64,000 bases of DNA, from NCBI RefSeq assembly GCF_030996345.1, contig NZ_CP118747.1, positions 2,230,001 through 2,294,000 of the forward strand. The letters are read 5' to 3'. Positions 9,250-18,851 of the stretch are shown here, piece by piece. The notes under the pieces are model-generated. The model did no database searches. It was not told where the DNA came from and saw nothing but the letters and a program-made list of their open reading frames with translations. A program made the position numbers and the translations under genes. The DNA comes from Acidithiobacillus sp. AMEEHan. Lineage in GTDB: Bacteria > Pseudomonadota > Gammaproteobacteria > Acidithiobacillales > Acidithiobacillaceae. Positions within the stretch are counted from its first letter, which is position 1. The number at the start of each line of letters is the position of its first letter.

Positions 9250-10176
9250 CTACCGACGACGGGGTGCTACCTGCAGGTGCCGGTAGGACTTCCAACTCCC
9301 GGGGTCCGAAGGCATGGCGGCGCTGTACTTGCCATCATAGCGATACACTACCGAGCAGCGCTTGGCTACAAAACCGCCACGTTCCATTTCGCTGGGCTCC
9401 AAATCGAATTCCAGGACGATGTCGCGGCTGGGCAGATCGCCCACATCCAGCTCGCGCGGCAGATCGGAAATATGCACAAAAGCGGAACTGTAGGGCGAGT
9501 CTTCCTGGCGGGTATCCGTCACCCAGAGATGGCTGCTGAGCTCCCGTTGAAAACGAATGAAGCCAAAACCCCGCTCCGCCTCCCAGCGACTGCAGATACC
9601 TCGTACCCGCGAGCCGAACTCGCCCCACGCCACCTTACCATCGCCCCGCGCCGGCAGTAAGCCGGGAATGAGATAACCGGAATAGAAGGCATCGGCCTCG
9701 TGTTGCAAGTTTAGGGAAACATTGCGAAAGCCGAGAACTTCTACCCGACATCCGCGATTTTGCAGCGCACGCACCACCTGCAGAAAATCACCATCGCCGG
9801 TTACCAACAACACCTGATCGAGACGTTCCGACTGCAGCATGACATCGACGGCCAGATCCAGATCGGCATTGGCCTTGGCTACTGCGTTGCCTTCGTCATC
9901 GGTAAACCAGCGTACCGGCTTTTCGATGATCTTCCAGCCCAGATCCCGTACTGCCTGCTGATAGGCGCGAATGCGATCGCGATATTCGCTATCCACGCGG
10001 ACACGCTGCCCATCGACGGCCATATAGGTGTTGAGACGGATGAGCTGCCCCGCCATGCGCCCATCGCCACGCGCGGCGAAGCGGCGCAGCACGTCGTAAC
10101 GCATGGCATAGCCGCCGTTGTAGCGCACATTTTCGGCATCGACATACACGCCGACGCGTAAAGCTGCTGCAGTCAA
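9250..10176 (-). CDS. NYN-domain putative ribonuclease fused to a cold-shock-like domain
   Basis: 308 aa from a TTG that has GGAG 7 nt upstream and lies just past the ilvD stop; an in-frame ATG at 10209 would overlap ilvD. Residues about 8 to 165 are a NYN (PIN-like, LabA/DUF88) domain with acidic residues VYVDAENVR, ADLDLAVDV and TGDGDFL that would bind metal. The C-terminal part (about 190 to 300) has RNP-like motifs RGFGFIRF and AFVHISDL of a cold-shock/OB fold. RNA cleavage is inferred from these domains; the substrate is unknown. It probably shares a transcript with ilvD. Confidence 0.8.
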   Translation of the reverse strand: MTAAALRVGVYVDAENVRYNGGYAMRYDVLRRFAARGDGRMAGQLIRLNTYMAVDGQRVRVDSEYRDRIRAYQQAVRDLGWKIIEKPVRWFTDDEGNAVAKANADLDLAVDVMLQSERLDQVLLVTGDGDFLQVVRALQNRGCRVEVLGFRNVSLNLQHEADAFYSGYLIPGLLPARGDGKVAWGEFGSRVRGICSRWEAERGFGFIRFQRELSSHLWVTDTRQEDSPYSSAFVHISDLPRELDVGDLPSRDIVLEFDLEPSEMERGGFVAKRCSVVYRYDGKYSAAMPSDPGSWKSYRHLQVAPRRR

Positions 10177-10177
10177 A

Positions 10178-11854
10178 TCAAGACTCCAGGATGGCGCCCA
10201 TGGCGGCATTGGTCACCAGCTTGCGATAGCGGCGCAACCACGGCGACTTGAGGGGCTTTTCTAGCGGCACCCAGCTTTCCCGGCGCTTTTCCAGTTCGGC
10301 ATCGCTGAGCTGCACGTGCAAGCTCCCGGCATCCAGGTCGAGTTCGATGATATCCCCATCCCGTAGCAGGCCAATGGGGCCACCCTCGGCAGCCTCCGGC
10401 GAGATATGGCCAATGCAGGCCCCCCGGGTGGCGCCGCTGAAGCGGCCATCGGTGATGAGCGCAACACTCTCTCCCAGACCCATGCCCATGATATTGGCCG
10501 TGGGCGTAAGCATTTCCGGCATCCCGGGGCCACCCTTCGGTCCCTCATAGCGAATTACCACTACTTGGCCTGGCTGCACTTCGCCGGCCAGGATCCCTTC
10601 TGCCGCTGTTTCCATGCTCTCGAAGATTTTTGCCGGCCCGGAAAATTTACGCATTGCCGGGATCACCGCGCCAATCTTGACGATTCCGCCCTGCGGCGCC
10701 AGGTTGCCGAAGACCGCCCGCAAGCCCCCGGTAGGCGAGATCGGCTCGGTGGCCAGATGAATGATCTTGCTGTCGCGCACCTGGGCACTCTCGACAATCT
10801 CCCGCAGACTCTTGCCGCTCACCGTGGGCTTGTCGAGATGCAATACCTCTGCATTACGTTTGTGTACTTCGTGCAGGATGGCCGGAATACCGCCAGCGCG
10901 ACCAATGTCTTCGATATGCACACTGGAAAGCGCCGGCGATACTTTGGCCAAGTAGGCCACCTTCTGCGCCAATTCGTTGACCCGCGCCAGGGGGTAATCG
11001 ATACCCGACTCCCGGGCGATGGCGAGGGTATGCAGCACCGTGTTGGTGGAGCCGCCCATGGCCATGTCCAGAATGAAGGCATTGTCGATGGCCTCGAAAT
11101 CAACCAACTGCCGCATGGTCGGCCCACCGGCGGCCACCAGGGCCATCACCCGCGCCGCCGCCTCGCGCACCAGATCGCGTCGCTCGCTGGCCGTCGCCAG
11201 AACGGTGCCATTACCGGGCAAGGCGATACCCAACACCTCCATCAGACAATTCATGCTATTGGCGGTAAACATACCCGAGCAGGAACCACAGGTCGGGCAA
11301 GCCTTATCCTCGATCTCCTTCAGGCGCTGCTCGGTAATTTGGCCTCGCTTGAATTGTCCAACCGCCTCAAACGCCGTTACCAGATCGATGGGCGTCCCAT
11401 CCTCCAGCTTGCCGGCCTCCATCGGTCCGCCGGAGACGAAGACCGTGGGAATGTCGCAGCGCAACGCACCCATGATCATACCAGGTACGATCTTGTCGCA
11501 ATTGGGAATACAGACCAGTCCGTCGAGATGATGCGCCTGCACCACGGTTTCAATGGAATCAGCGATCAGTTCGCGACTCGGTAGCGAATAGCGCATTCCA
11601 TCGTGCCCCATGATGATGCCGTCATCCACGCCAATGGTATTGAACTCGAAAGGGATTCCCCCGGCGGCACGGATCGCCTCCTTGACGATCCTGCCAAATT
11701 CCTGCAGGTGTACATGCCCCGGGATGATGTCGATATAAGAATTGGCGACGCCGATGAAGGGTTTATTCATATCGGCATCGGTAACTCCACAGGCTTTAAG
11801 CAAAGCGCGGTGAGGGGCCCGTTCAAAGCCCTTTTTGATTGTATCGGATCGCAT
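10178..11854 (-). CDS. ilvD: Dihydroxy-acid dehydratase
   Basis: 558 aa Fe-S dehydratase producing 2-keto acids for valine and isoleucine (and leucine/pantothenate) synthesis. Cluster cysteines are in [13 protein letters not shown] (about 120) and [17 protein letters not shown] (about 190); the C-terminal [12 protein letters not shown] motif is intact. As an Fe-S enzyme its maturation depends on the isc genes earlier in the window. The NYN gene follows with a 1-nt gap. Confidence 0.97.
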   Translation of the reverse strand: MRSDTIKKGFERAPHRALLKACGVTDADMNKPFIGVANSYIDIIPGHVHLQEFGRIVKEAIRAAGGIPFEFNTIGVDDGIIMGHDGMRYSLPSRELIADSIETVVQAHHLDGLVCIPNCDKIVPGMIMGALRCDIPTVFVSGGPMEAGKLEDGTPIDLVTAFEAVGQFKRGQITEQRLKEIEDKACPTCGSCSGMFTANSMNCLMEVLGIALPGNGTVLATASERRDLVREAAARVMALVAAGGPTMRQLVDFEAIDNAFILDMAMGGSTNTVLHTLAIARESGIDYPLARVNELAQKVAYLAKVSPALSSVHIEDIGRAGGIPAILHEVHKRNAEVLHLDKPTVSGKSLREIVESAQVRDSKIIHLATEPISPTGGLRAVFGNLAPQGGIVKIGAVIPAMRKFSGPAKIFESMETAAEGILAGEVQPGQVVVIRYEGPKGGPGMPEMLTPTANIMGMGLGESVALITDGRFSGATRGACIGHISPEAAEGGPIGLLRDGDIIELDLDAGSLHVQLSDAELEKRRESWVPLEKPLKSPWLRRYRKLVTNAAMGAILES

Positions 11855-11962
11855 CGGTCACCTCGAAAAATAGGGCCCCGTAGAGCCTTGCTGTGTTGAT
11901 TGGAGCAGTATAGAACCCCAGGCAGGAAAGACCAAGGCAGATCCGGTAAAAGAAAGCATAGA

Positions 11963-13021
11963 TCAGGAGCCGGAAGCCACGGTCCGCAAGCTCTGCACGT
12001 AGCGCTGCCAGAGATTCAGGACCACGGCCAGCAACACGGGCCCGAGAAAAATCCCCAAAAAGCCAAAGGCGATGATCCCCCCCAGTACCCCAAACATCAC
12101 CAGCAGGAAGGGTAGATGCACGGCGGCGGAAATCACCCAGGGCCGGATCAGATTATCTACCCAGCTGACCACCAAAGCGCCCCACAAAAAGAGCCCGACA
12201 CCCGCGTAGTAATGTCCCTGCCAGAGCAACCAGAGGCTCGCCGCGCCCCAGACTAGTGGTGTGCCAAAGGGAATCAAGGAAAAGACCATCGTGAGAAAGG
12301 TCAGCAGCACCGGCGCCGCTATCCCACTCACCCAGTATCCCAGACCTGCCAGCAGGCCCTGGGCGATGGCAGTGGCGAAGATGCCGTACACCACCGCGCG
12401 CAGGGTGTTGCCCACCGTCTGTAGATACTGCGGGAACTGCGCACCCAAAAGACTGGCGAAGACATCCCGGCCTTGGCGCAGAAAGTCCTCACCATGGCGG
12501 TAGAAGACCAGGCTGCTGACCCAGATCAACCCCAGGGTACCGAGTGCTTTGCCGAGCCCTCCTGCGAAGACCCCTACCCGCGCTGCCCAGGCGTTTAGAT
12601 CCGGGCTCAACGCGCCGGCGTGAAGGCTGGCTCGCCAGGCGAGGGGAATGGCATCCCAGATCTTTGCAAACCAGAGGCTCTTTTGTACCTGTGCCAAGGG
12701 GTGCCAGTGGGCGTCGGCCGTGCTCCAGCTTCGTAGCAGGCTCTGCAGTTCATGAAAAAGATGAAAGCTGAGGAAGAGAAACGGGAGCAGAAACACCAGC
12801 GAAAAAAAGAACGTCATCAGAACGGCGGTGGGCCAGGGCGGTAAATGTCGACCCAGCCAGCGCCGCAAGGGCCAAGTGACATAGACGATGATCGAGGTCC
12901 AGGCGAGCACGCCAAAGAAGGGTGCCATGATCCGCCACACGAGGAAGGCAAAGACTGCCAGCAAAAACCCAACGGATGCGATACGCAGCAGATCGCGAAC
13001 CCCAAGATCCGCGAGGCGCAC
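11963..13021 (-). CDS. AI-2E-family (PerM-type) membrane transporter
   Basis: 352 aa from a GTG 4 nt after the malic-enzyme stop; an upstream in-frame start would overlap that gene by about 80 bp. Seven to eight hydrophobic segments with a long soluble loop after the third, and the conserved C-terminal WVDNLIRPWVISAAVHLPF region, define the AI-2E/PerM family. Members export small molecules or ions (autoinducer-2 or Na+); the substrate cannot be told here. Confidence 0.87.
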   Translation of the reverse strand: MRLADLGVRDLLRIASVGFLLAVFAFLVWRIMAPFFGVLAWTSIIVYVTWPLRRWLGRHLPPWPTAVLMTFFFSLVFLLPFLFLSFHLFHELQSLLRSWSTADAHWHPLAQVQKSLWFAKIWDAIPLAWRASLHAGALSPDLNAWAARVGVFAGGLGKALGTLGLIWVSSLVFYRHGEDFLRQGRDVFASLLGAQFPQYLQTVGNTLRAVVYGIFATAIAQGLLAGLGYWVSGIAAPVLLTFLTMVFSLIPFGTPLVWGAASLWLLWQGHYYAGVGLFLWGALVVSWVDNLIRPWVISAAVHLPFLLVMFGVLGGIIAFGFLGIFLGPVLLAVVLNLWQRYVQSLRTVASGS

Positions 13022-13025
13022 AGGG

Positions 13026-14249
13026 TTACCTGCGCGCGACGCCGCTATCCCGCGCCGCCTGCGCCACCGCACCGGCGACAATGCTACGTAGGCGCGGATC
13101 AAGCGGTTTGGGAATGATATAGTCTGGTCCGAAGTGGAGACTGTTCAAGGGTAGTCCATAGGCCGCATACAGCTCTTCCGGCACCTCGCTGCGTGCCAGG
13201 GAGGCCAGGGCCTCCACCGCTGCGGCGAGCATCTCGGCATTGATTGCCCGGGCGCGCACGTCCAAAGCCCCCCGGAAGAGAAACGGGAAACCCAGAGCAT
13301 TGTTGACTTGGTTGGGTAGGTCCGAGCGCCCAGTGGCGATGATGGCATCCGGACGTAGCTCGCGTGCACGCCACGGGTCTACTTCGGGATCGGGGTTCGC
13401 CAAGGCGAAAATCACCGGGCGCGGGGCCAGGCTGGCAAGCAACTCCAGAGGGATGGCACCTTTCACGGAGACGCCGATGAGCACATCCGCATCCCGGATC
13501 ATCTCTTCCAGTGTCCAACCGTCGGGTGCCGAAGCGTGGGGCCGATGCCACTCGCTCAAGTCCTGCCGCCCCTGGTGCAACACCCCATGCACGTCGCTCA
13601 GATAGCAGTGTTGGGCACCCAGCTTTTTCAGGATGCTGGCAATGGCGAGGCCCGCCGCACCGGCGCCGACGATGGCGATTTTCGCTCTGGCGAGGTCTTT
13701 TTTCTGGAGTTCGAGGGCGTTGCGCAAGGCCGCCGCCACAATAACCGCAGTGCCGTGCTGATCGTCATGGAATACCGGAATATCGAGGCGCTCTTGCAAG
13801 GCACGCTCGACGAGGAAGCAATCTGGTGCCGCGATGTCTTCCAGATTGATGCCACCAAAACCGGGAGCGATAGCGGCAATCACGTCGATTAGATGTTCGG
13901 CATCGCGCGCTTCCACCTCGATATCAAAGGCATCGATATCAGCAAACCGTTTGAACAGCACCGCCTTGCCTTCCATCACCGGCTTGCCGGCGAGGGGGCC
14001 GACTTTGCCCAGACCAAGCACTGCCGTACCATTGCTGATGACCGCGACCAAATTCCCCTTCGCCGTGTAGTCGTATGCCTTCTCCGCATCCGCAGCGATC
14101 TCGCGTACCGGCTCGGCAACGCCAGGCGTGTAGGCCAAGGTCAGATCTGCCTGCGTGGCGCAGGGCTTGGACGGGACGACGCTAACCTTCCCCGCCGGCG
14201 CTGCGGCGTGGTAGGCCAGGGCGCGATCCCGCAGGCTCTCGCTGGCCAT
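13026..14249 (-). CDS. maeB: Malic enzyme (short form)
   Basis: 407 aa oxidative decarboxylase converting malate to pyruvate, with [12 protein letters not shown] (about 40), the metal/substrate segment [17 protein letters not shown] (about 160) and the Rossmann motif [12 protein letters not shown] (about 195). It lacks the C-terminal phosphotransacetylase domain of E. coli MaeB, as in many bacteria; cofactor preference (NAD or NADP) cannot be decided by eye. The permease follows 4 nt downstream, and rpmE stops 9 bp upstream. Confidence 0.92.
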   Translation of the reverse strand: MASESLRDRALAYHAAAPAGKVSVVPSKPCATQADLTLAYTPGVAEPVREIAADAEKAYDYTAKGNLVAVISNGTAVLGLGKVGPLAGKPVMEGKAVLFKRFADIDAFDIEVEARDAEHLIDVIAAIAPGFGGINLEDIAAPDCFLVERALQERLDIPVFHDDQHGTAVIVAAALRNALELQKKDLARAKIAIVGAGAAGLAIASILKKLGAQHCYLSDVHGVLHQGRQDLSEWHRPHASAPDGWTLEEMIRDADVLIGVSVKGAIPLELLASLAPRPVIFALANPDPEVDPWRARELRPDAIIATGRSDLPNQVNNALGFPFLFRGALDVRARAINAEMLAAAVEALASLARSEVPEELYAAYGLPLNSLHFGPDYIIPKPLDPRLRSIVAGAVAQAARDSGVARR

Positions 14250-14258
14250 GGAGAAAGC

Positions 14259-14459
14259 TTACTTACCGTAACGCTTGCGAAACTTCTCGACCTGCCCCGC
14301 CGCAGCAACGGCACGTTGCTTGCCGGTGTAGAATGGATGACATTCAGAGCACAGGTCGATGTGCAGGTCGCGCGCGGCCGTGGAGCGCGTCTTGAAGGTA
14401 TTCCCGCAACTGCAGGTTACGGTGACTTCCTCATATTTCGGCTGAATTTCGAGATTCAT
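14259..14459 (-). CDS. rpmE: Ribosomal protein bL31, zinc-binding form
   Basis: 66 aa from ATG; an upstream in-frame GTG would add three residues. Cysteines C16-x-C18 and C37-x2-C40 (TVTCSCGN and DLCSECHPFYTGKQ) mark the zinc-containing type of bL31, part of the large ribosomal subunit at the intersubunit bridge. It lies between rho and the malic-enzyme gene on the same strand; the rho-rpmE neighbourhood is common in gammaproteobacteria and relatives. Confidence 0.95.
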   Translation of the reverse strand: MNLEIQPKYEEVTVTCSCGNTFKTRSTAARDLHIDLCSECHPFYTGKQRAVAAAGQVEKFRKRYGK

Positions 14460-14527
14460 GGTAAACACTCTGGTTTTTCAGAAAGTGGCGGATTATAAGC
14501 AGAGACGCGTTGGGGGTCCAGCACCGA

Positions 14528-15898
14528 TCAGCGGTTCATGGAATCGAAAAACTCGGCGTTGGTCTTGGTCGCTCGCACCTTGTCCAGCAGGAACTCCATC
14601 GATTCCATGGGATCCATGGGTGCCAGCAGCTTGCGCAGCACCCAGATCTTGTTGAGAAGCTCCTGCGGAATGAGCAGTTCTTCGCGGCGAGTACCGGATT
14701 TGTTCAGATTGATGGCCGGATAGACGCGTTTCTCGGCCAGGCGACGATCCAAGTGTACTTCCATATTGCCGGTGCCCTTGAACTCCTCGAAGATCACTTC
14801 GTCCATCTTCGAACCCGTCTCCACCAGCGAGGTGGCGATGATGGTCAGGCTACCGCCTTCTTCGATGTTGCGCGCGGCACCAAAAAAGCGCTTCGGCTTT
14901 TGTAGGGCGTTGGCATCCACACCACCGGTAAGCACCTTACCCGAAGATGGCACTACAGTATTATAGGCGCGCGCCAAGCGGGTAATGGAATCGAGCAGAA
15001 TGACCACGTCATGCTTGTGTTCCACCAGACGCTTAGCCTTTTCCAAGACGATCTCTGCGACCTGCACATGGCGGGTGGCGGGTTCATCGAAGGTCGAGGA
15101 CACCACCTCACCCTTCACGGATCGCTGCATCTCCGTCACCTCTTCCGGGCGCTCATCGATCAAAAGTACGATCAGGTAGCATTCCGGATGGTTGCTGGTG
15201 ATGGCATGAGCAATTTGCTGTAGCAGGACCGTTTTACCGGTCTTGGGCGGCGCTACGATGAGACCGCGCTGACCCTTGCCGATCGGAGAGATCAAATCGA
15301 TGATGCGTGCCGACGGCTCACCGTAGACCATATGGTCCGACTCAAGGCGCAGGGCTTCTTCTGGAAACAATGGCGTCAGATCATCAAAATTGACCTTGTT
15401 GCGGGTTGCCTCCGGCCCCTCGAAGTTGATGCTTTCCACTTTGAGCAGGGCAAAGTAGCGCTCCCCCTCCTTGGGCGGGCGAATCTGCCCGGAGACCGTG
15501 TCTCCAGTCTGCAGGTTGAAACGCCGGATCTGCGAAGGCGAGACATAGATATCGTCGGGACCCGCCATGTACGAACCCGATGCCGCCCGCAAAAAGCCAA
15601 AGCCATCCTGCAGGATTTCCAGCACTCCATCGCCATAAATGGCATCGCCATTGCGCGCATGGGCCTTGAGGATATTGAAGATCAGTTCTTGTTTCTTTTG
15701 CCTTGCCGCGCCATCGATTCCTAGATCCTGGCACAGGAGCGCCAGCTCGGTGGCCGATTTTCGCTTCAGTTCGCTGAGATTGACCGAGGGAGCTCCAGGA
15801 GCTGGGATGAAAGACTCTTCCTCTTCCAGGAGAAGGTCTTCATTGGGAAAAGATTTTGGGGAGCGTTGCGGCTTGCGGCGGGGTCTTGGAGCATTCAA
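14528..15898 (-). CDS. rho: Transcription termination factor Rho
   Basis: 456 aa hexameric RNA helicase. Core motifs include the cold-shock RNA-binding domain ([13 protein letters not shown]), P-loop [13 protein letters not shown] and the Q-loop/R-loop region [19 protein letters not shown]. The N terminus has about 38 extra residues, basic then acidic ([11 protein letters not shown] ... LLLEEEESF), before the usual NLSELKRK start of the Rho helix bundle. The only start at this point is TTG, overlapping the trxA stop (TTGA), so translation is probably coupled. The P-loop has T where E. coli has A. Confidence 0.95.
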   Translation of the reverse strand: MNAPRPRRKPQRSPKSFPNEDLLLEEEESFIPAPGAPSVNLSELKRKSATELALLCQDLGIDGAARQKKQELIFNILKAHARNGDAIYGDGVLEILQDGFGFLRAASGSYMAGPDDIYVSPSQIRRFNLQTGDTVSGQIRPPKEGERYFALLKVESINFEGPEATRNKVNFDDLTPLFPEEALRLESDHMVYGEPSARIIDLISPIGKGQRGLIVAPPKTGKTVLLQQIAHAITSNHPECYLIVLLIDERPEEVTEMQRSVKGEVVSSTFDEPATRHVQVAEIVLEKAKRLVEHKHDVVILLDSITRLARAYNTVVPSSGKVLTGGVDANALQKPKRFFGAARNIEEGGSLTIIATSLVETGSKMDEVIFEEFKGTGNMEVHLDRRLAEKRVYPAINLNKSGTRREELLIPQELLNKIWVLRKLLAPMDPMESMEFLLDKVRATKTNAEFFDSMNR

Positions 15899-16221
15899 AG
15901 CTGACTATCCAGGAAGGCGGTGAGCTGCGCTTTGCTGAGTGCGCCCACTTTGCTGGCCTCGAGTTTTCCGCCCTTGAACAGTAGCAGGGTGGGAATGCCG
16001 CGAATACCATATTGGGGTGGAGTGGCGGGATTCTCATCAATGTTGAATTTGACCACTTTCATGCGATCGGAGTATTCCCCGGCAACGTCCTCAAGAACCG
16101 GGGCGATCATCTTGCAAGGTCCGCACCATTCCGCCCAAAAATCAACCAAAACAGGCTTGTCGGACTGCAAAACTTCGGCGTCGAAGGTTTCATCAGATAC
16201 ATGGGAAATTACGTCACTCAT
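15895..16221 (-). CDS. trxA: Thioredoxin 1
   Basis: 108 aa with the redox site [13 protein letters not shown] (about residue 30 to 42) and the cis-proline [11 protein letters not shown] (about 76). It reduces protein disulfides in the cytoplasm. The ATG at 16221 has AGGAG about 10 nt upstream; the upstream in-frame ATG (16242) adds seven non-conserved residues. trxA overlaps rho, a conserved trxA-rho pair. Confidence 0.96.
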   Translation of the reverse strand: MSDVISHVSDETFDAEVLQSDKPVLVDFWAEWCGPCKMIAPVLEDVAGEYSDRMKVVKFNIDENPATPPQYGIRGIPTLLLFKGGKLEASKVGALSKAQLTAFLDSQL

Positions 16222-16829
16222 TGGGAGAGAGCTCCTCTGCATGGAATACAGATCAGGAATTATGCCTTGGGATCAGAGATAAGAGACTTGCACAGTATTG
16301 ATGTTCGATGAGCCTATACCGCTTGTGCGGCTTGATCAAGACTTCTACATCCTCCAAACATCGAACAGGGCGTTATCTTGGCTCCCTGTCGCGCAGAAAA
16401 ACGAGTGTGACACAGACACGTAGGTATCATAGCGATTGCAGCGCACGAGTCAAATAGTCCGAAATCCCGCGCGCGGCCTTGGTTTGCGCCCCCCTGGTGG
16501 GGTTGCCCTCTGCGCATGGAGGGGATGCTAGACCAATACCGGCCTGACATTGGCTGGATCAGACCAGCTTTCCTGTCCGGTCTCGACGTGACCAGCCGGT
16601 CCCCGGTGCCGATGCTTCCACGATCTCCAGCATTCCTGCGCATCCACGCTGCCGACTTCGGGAGCGGATGCGCCGACTATCAGTCGCATCCTCAGACATG
16701 CCAACAGGCGAATGGCAGAACGCCATGCGCGTCCGCGCATCGAGGCGCGCGCTCCCGAATCAATCTTTGCCGAAATTACACCGAGGCAAGGGGATAAACG
16801 GAAGGATACAATCCAACTTGCTGATTTTT
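16222..16829. other. Intergenic region between trxA and tRNA-Val
   Basis: About 600 bp without a convincing gene. Short open frames (for example 16314 to 16643 minus) lack a ribosome site and protein-like composition. The region must hold the trxA promoter (minus strand, near 16230 to 16300). Several short GC-rich inverted repeats occur at 16,470 to 16,620, but I could not fold them into a known RNA such as 6S or SRP RNA. Confidence 0.5.
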
Positions 16830-16904
16830 TGGTGGGCGGTACAAGGTTCGAACTTGTGGCCCCTGCCGTGTGAAGGCAGTGCTCTACCGCTGAGCTAACC
16901 GCCC
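16830..16904 (-). tRNA. tRNA-Val (CAC anticodon)
   Basis: On the minus strand 16904 to 16830 folds as a cloverleaf: acceptor GGGCGGT/ACCGCCC, D-arm AGCTCAGCGGTAGAGC, anticodon stem CTGCC/GGCAG with loop TTCACAC (anticodon CAC, reads GTG), T-arm with GTTCGAAC, and an encoded CCA end. A T-run follows the 3' end (forward A/T tract 16824 to 16830). Confidence 0.95.
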
Positions 16905-17034
16905 AACTCATTAAGAGCTGGCGATGATAGGGGATTCGACGGGCGAAATCAAGCAGTATGCAGCGCCCTACCCGACCATCGAGTGGGCTGCGTGACAGAG
17001 TTTGGCAAGTCCTGTGCTACACTCGAAGGCACAG

Positions 17035-18851
17035 ATGGAGGGAGATGGGGAGAGGGTGAGGCAGCTTCCGCATAGGCGCACGCAACCAAGGCGCGGCATA
17101 TGGGTCGCATGGGTTCTCGTGCCGTTGTTCGCGGCCTTGGCGACGGTCGCCCATGCCAACAACCAGATTTCTTTTCAAATCAAGGGGGCACCCGAGCAGC
17201 TCACGGCGAAGTTGAAGGATGCAATGCCAAGCCTTCCCTATGACGGCAAAGAAAGTCGTCTGCATGAGCTCATTCTGTCCTCCAATCTGCGTTTGCGCGA
17301 CGCGTTGCAGGCATACGGCTACTATCATGCCACTTGGCAGAGCAAAATCCTGCCCCAGAAAAATGGAGATGCCGTTGTCCAGTATGATGTCGTGCTTGGA
17401 CAACCCATTCGTGTAAGAAACACAGATGTGCGCATCCTTGGCGCGATCAATGAGACCCCTAACCTGCGTCGAGGAATAAAACCTTTTCCTCTCATCAACG
17501 GTAACATTCTCGATCAGGTCAGCTACGAAAGCTGGAAGGATCAAAGCCTCTCATTTTTGGAGTCGAGAGGGTACATCAGGGCTCACTATCAGCGTCATGA
17601 AATCCTCATCGACAAGAAATATGATTGGGCCGAAATCTATCTTTGGCTCAATAGTGGCGAACGTTTTCGCGTGGGTGCCGTCCGCATTGTGGGTGCCGAG
17701 CGGTATCCACGTTGGTTTATCCAACGTTACTTGACTTTCAAGCCTGGCGACTGGTATTCGCCCAGCGCTCTGTCCATTACCGAGAACAACCTGCACGATG
17801 CCAATCGCTTTGAGGATATACAGGTGATTGGAGACACTGCCCATCCTGTCGACAACGCAGTACCAGTGACGGTCAAGCTCGCCAGTCTGCCAGAACAACA
17901 TTTGAAAGCAGGTGTCGGTTACAGTACGAATATAGGCCTGAATGGCGTGCTCGATTACGATAACTACAACATGTTCCAACGTGCGCAGCACTTGCATGTT
18001 GCAGTACAGGCAGCACAGCGGTCACGGAACATTGGTGCAAGCTATACCTGGCCGATTGGTTCTGCCCTCGGCTCGGAATATATTGCCAATACTGCCTTTC
18101 AGAATGAAACCTATCAGATCTGGTCAGCCAACGAGCTCAGCGCGGCTATCGGTCGCCGTTGGGCACTTGCCGATAACGCCAGGAAAAATGTCAATGCCAC
18201 CATACAGGCGATGTTCAATCTGGAGCAGGCATCGTATACCGTATCTGGGATTAGTGATAGTTCGTTTTATCTTTTTCCCTCAGTGACCTATCGTGTGCAG
18301 AATTATCGCAATATCCTGCGACCGGTGTCTGGCTTCTATGTGCAGGCAACCGCAGAAGGGGCGAGCAAAGTCTGGGGTAGCACCAGCAATTTCCTGCGCT
18401 TGCGGGTGTGGGGGGATGGGATCAGATGCTTTCTCGTGACTGGGGGATCGGCGCGCGAGCAAACCTGGGGGCGCTGTGGCTGCACGGACCAATTCGCAAT
18501 TTGCCACCCGATCTGCGCTTTTTTGGCGGTGGACAAAACAGCCTTCCCGGATATGCTTACGAATCGCAAGGACCGACGGACGCCCAGGGAGCCGTGGTTG
18601 GTGGTCGCCTCTTGGCGGTAGCAGGGATTCATATCGACCGCTTTATTACCCACGACTGGGCAGTTGGCGCGTTTTACGATGCTGGCAACGCCTTCGATAG
18701 CTTTTCCTCGTTTCACGTCTTGCAGGATATCGGAATCGGGACGCGTTGGTATTCTCCCGTGGGGCCCATAATTCTCGATCTTGCACACCCCCTCATCGCG
18801 CCACGCGCCCCAGCCGTCCGCGTGGCACTCTCGGTAGGATTCAATTTCTGA
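17035..18851 (+). CDS. tamA: TamA, outer-membrane Omp85 translocation component (frameshifted)
   Basis: Signal peptide (VLVPLFAALATVAHA), three POTRA-like repeats (about residues 35 to 260), then a C-terminal beta-barrel. The frame is broken at a run of six G (18410 to 18415): upstream reading gives ...NFLRLRVWG, and the barrel resumes in the -1 frame as WDQMLSRDWGIGARANLG, ending VRVALSVGFNF with the terminal Phe of outer-membrane barrels. One added G restores a full-length protein of about 605 aa. TamA with TamB helps insert outer-membrane proteins and move lipids. ATG 17035 is preferred over TTG 17002; the stop overlaps tamB (TGATG). Confidence 0.88.

Noticed and set aside
16314-16643. 109-codon minus frame and GC-rich hairpins considered as a gene or 6S RNA
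   Set aside because: No conserved 6S layout (long closed stem with central bubble) could be drawn and the frame lacks a start signal.
18410-18420. Programmed -1 frameshift in tamA
   Set aside because: The zero-frame codons TGG GGG GAT do not form a proper slippery heptamer and no stimulatory hairpin is evident; a missing G is simpler.
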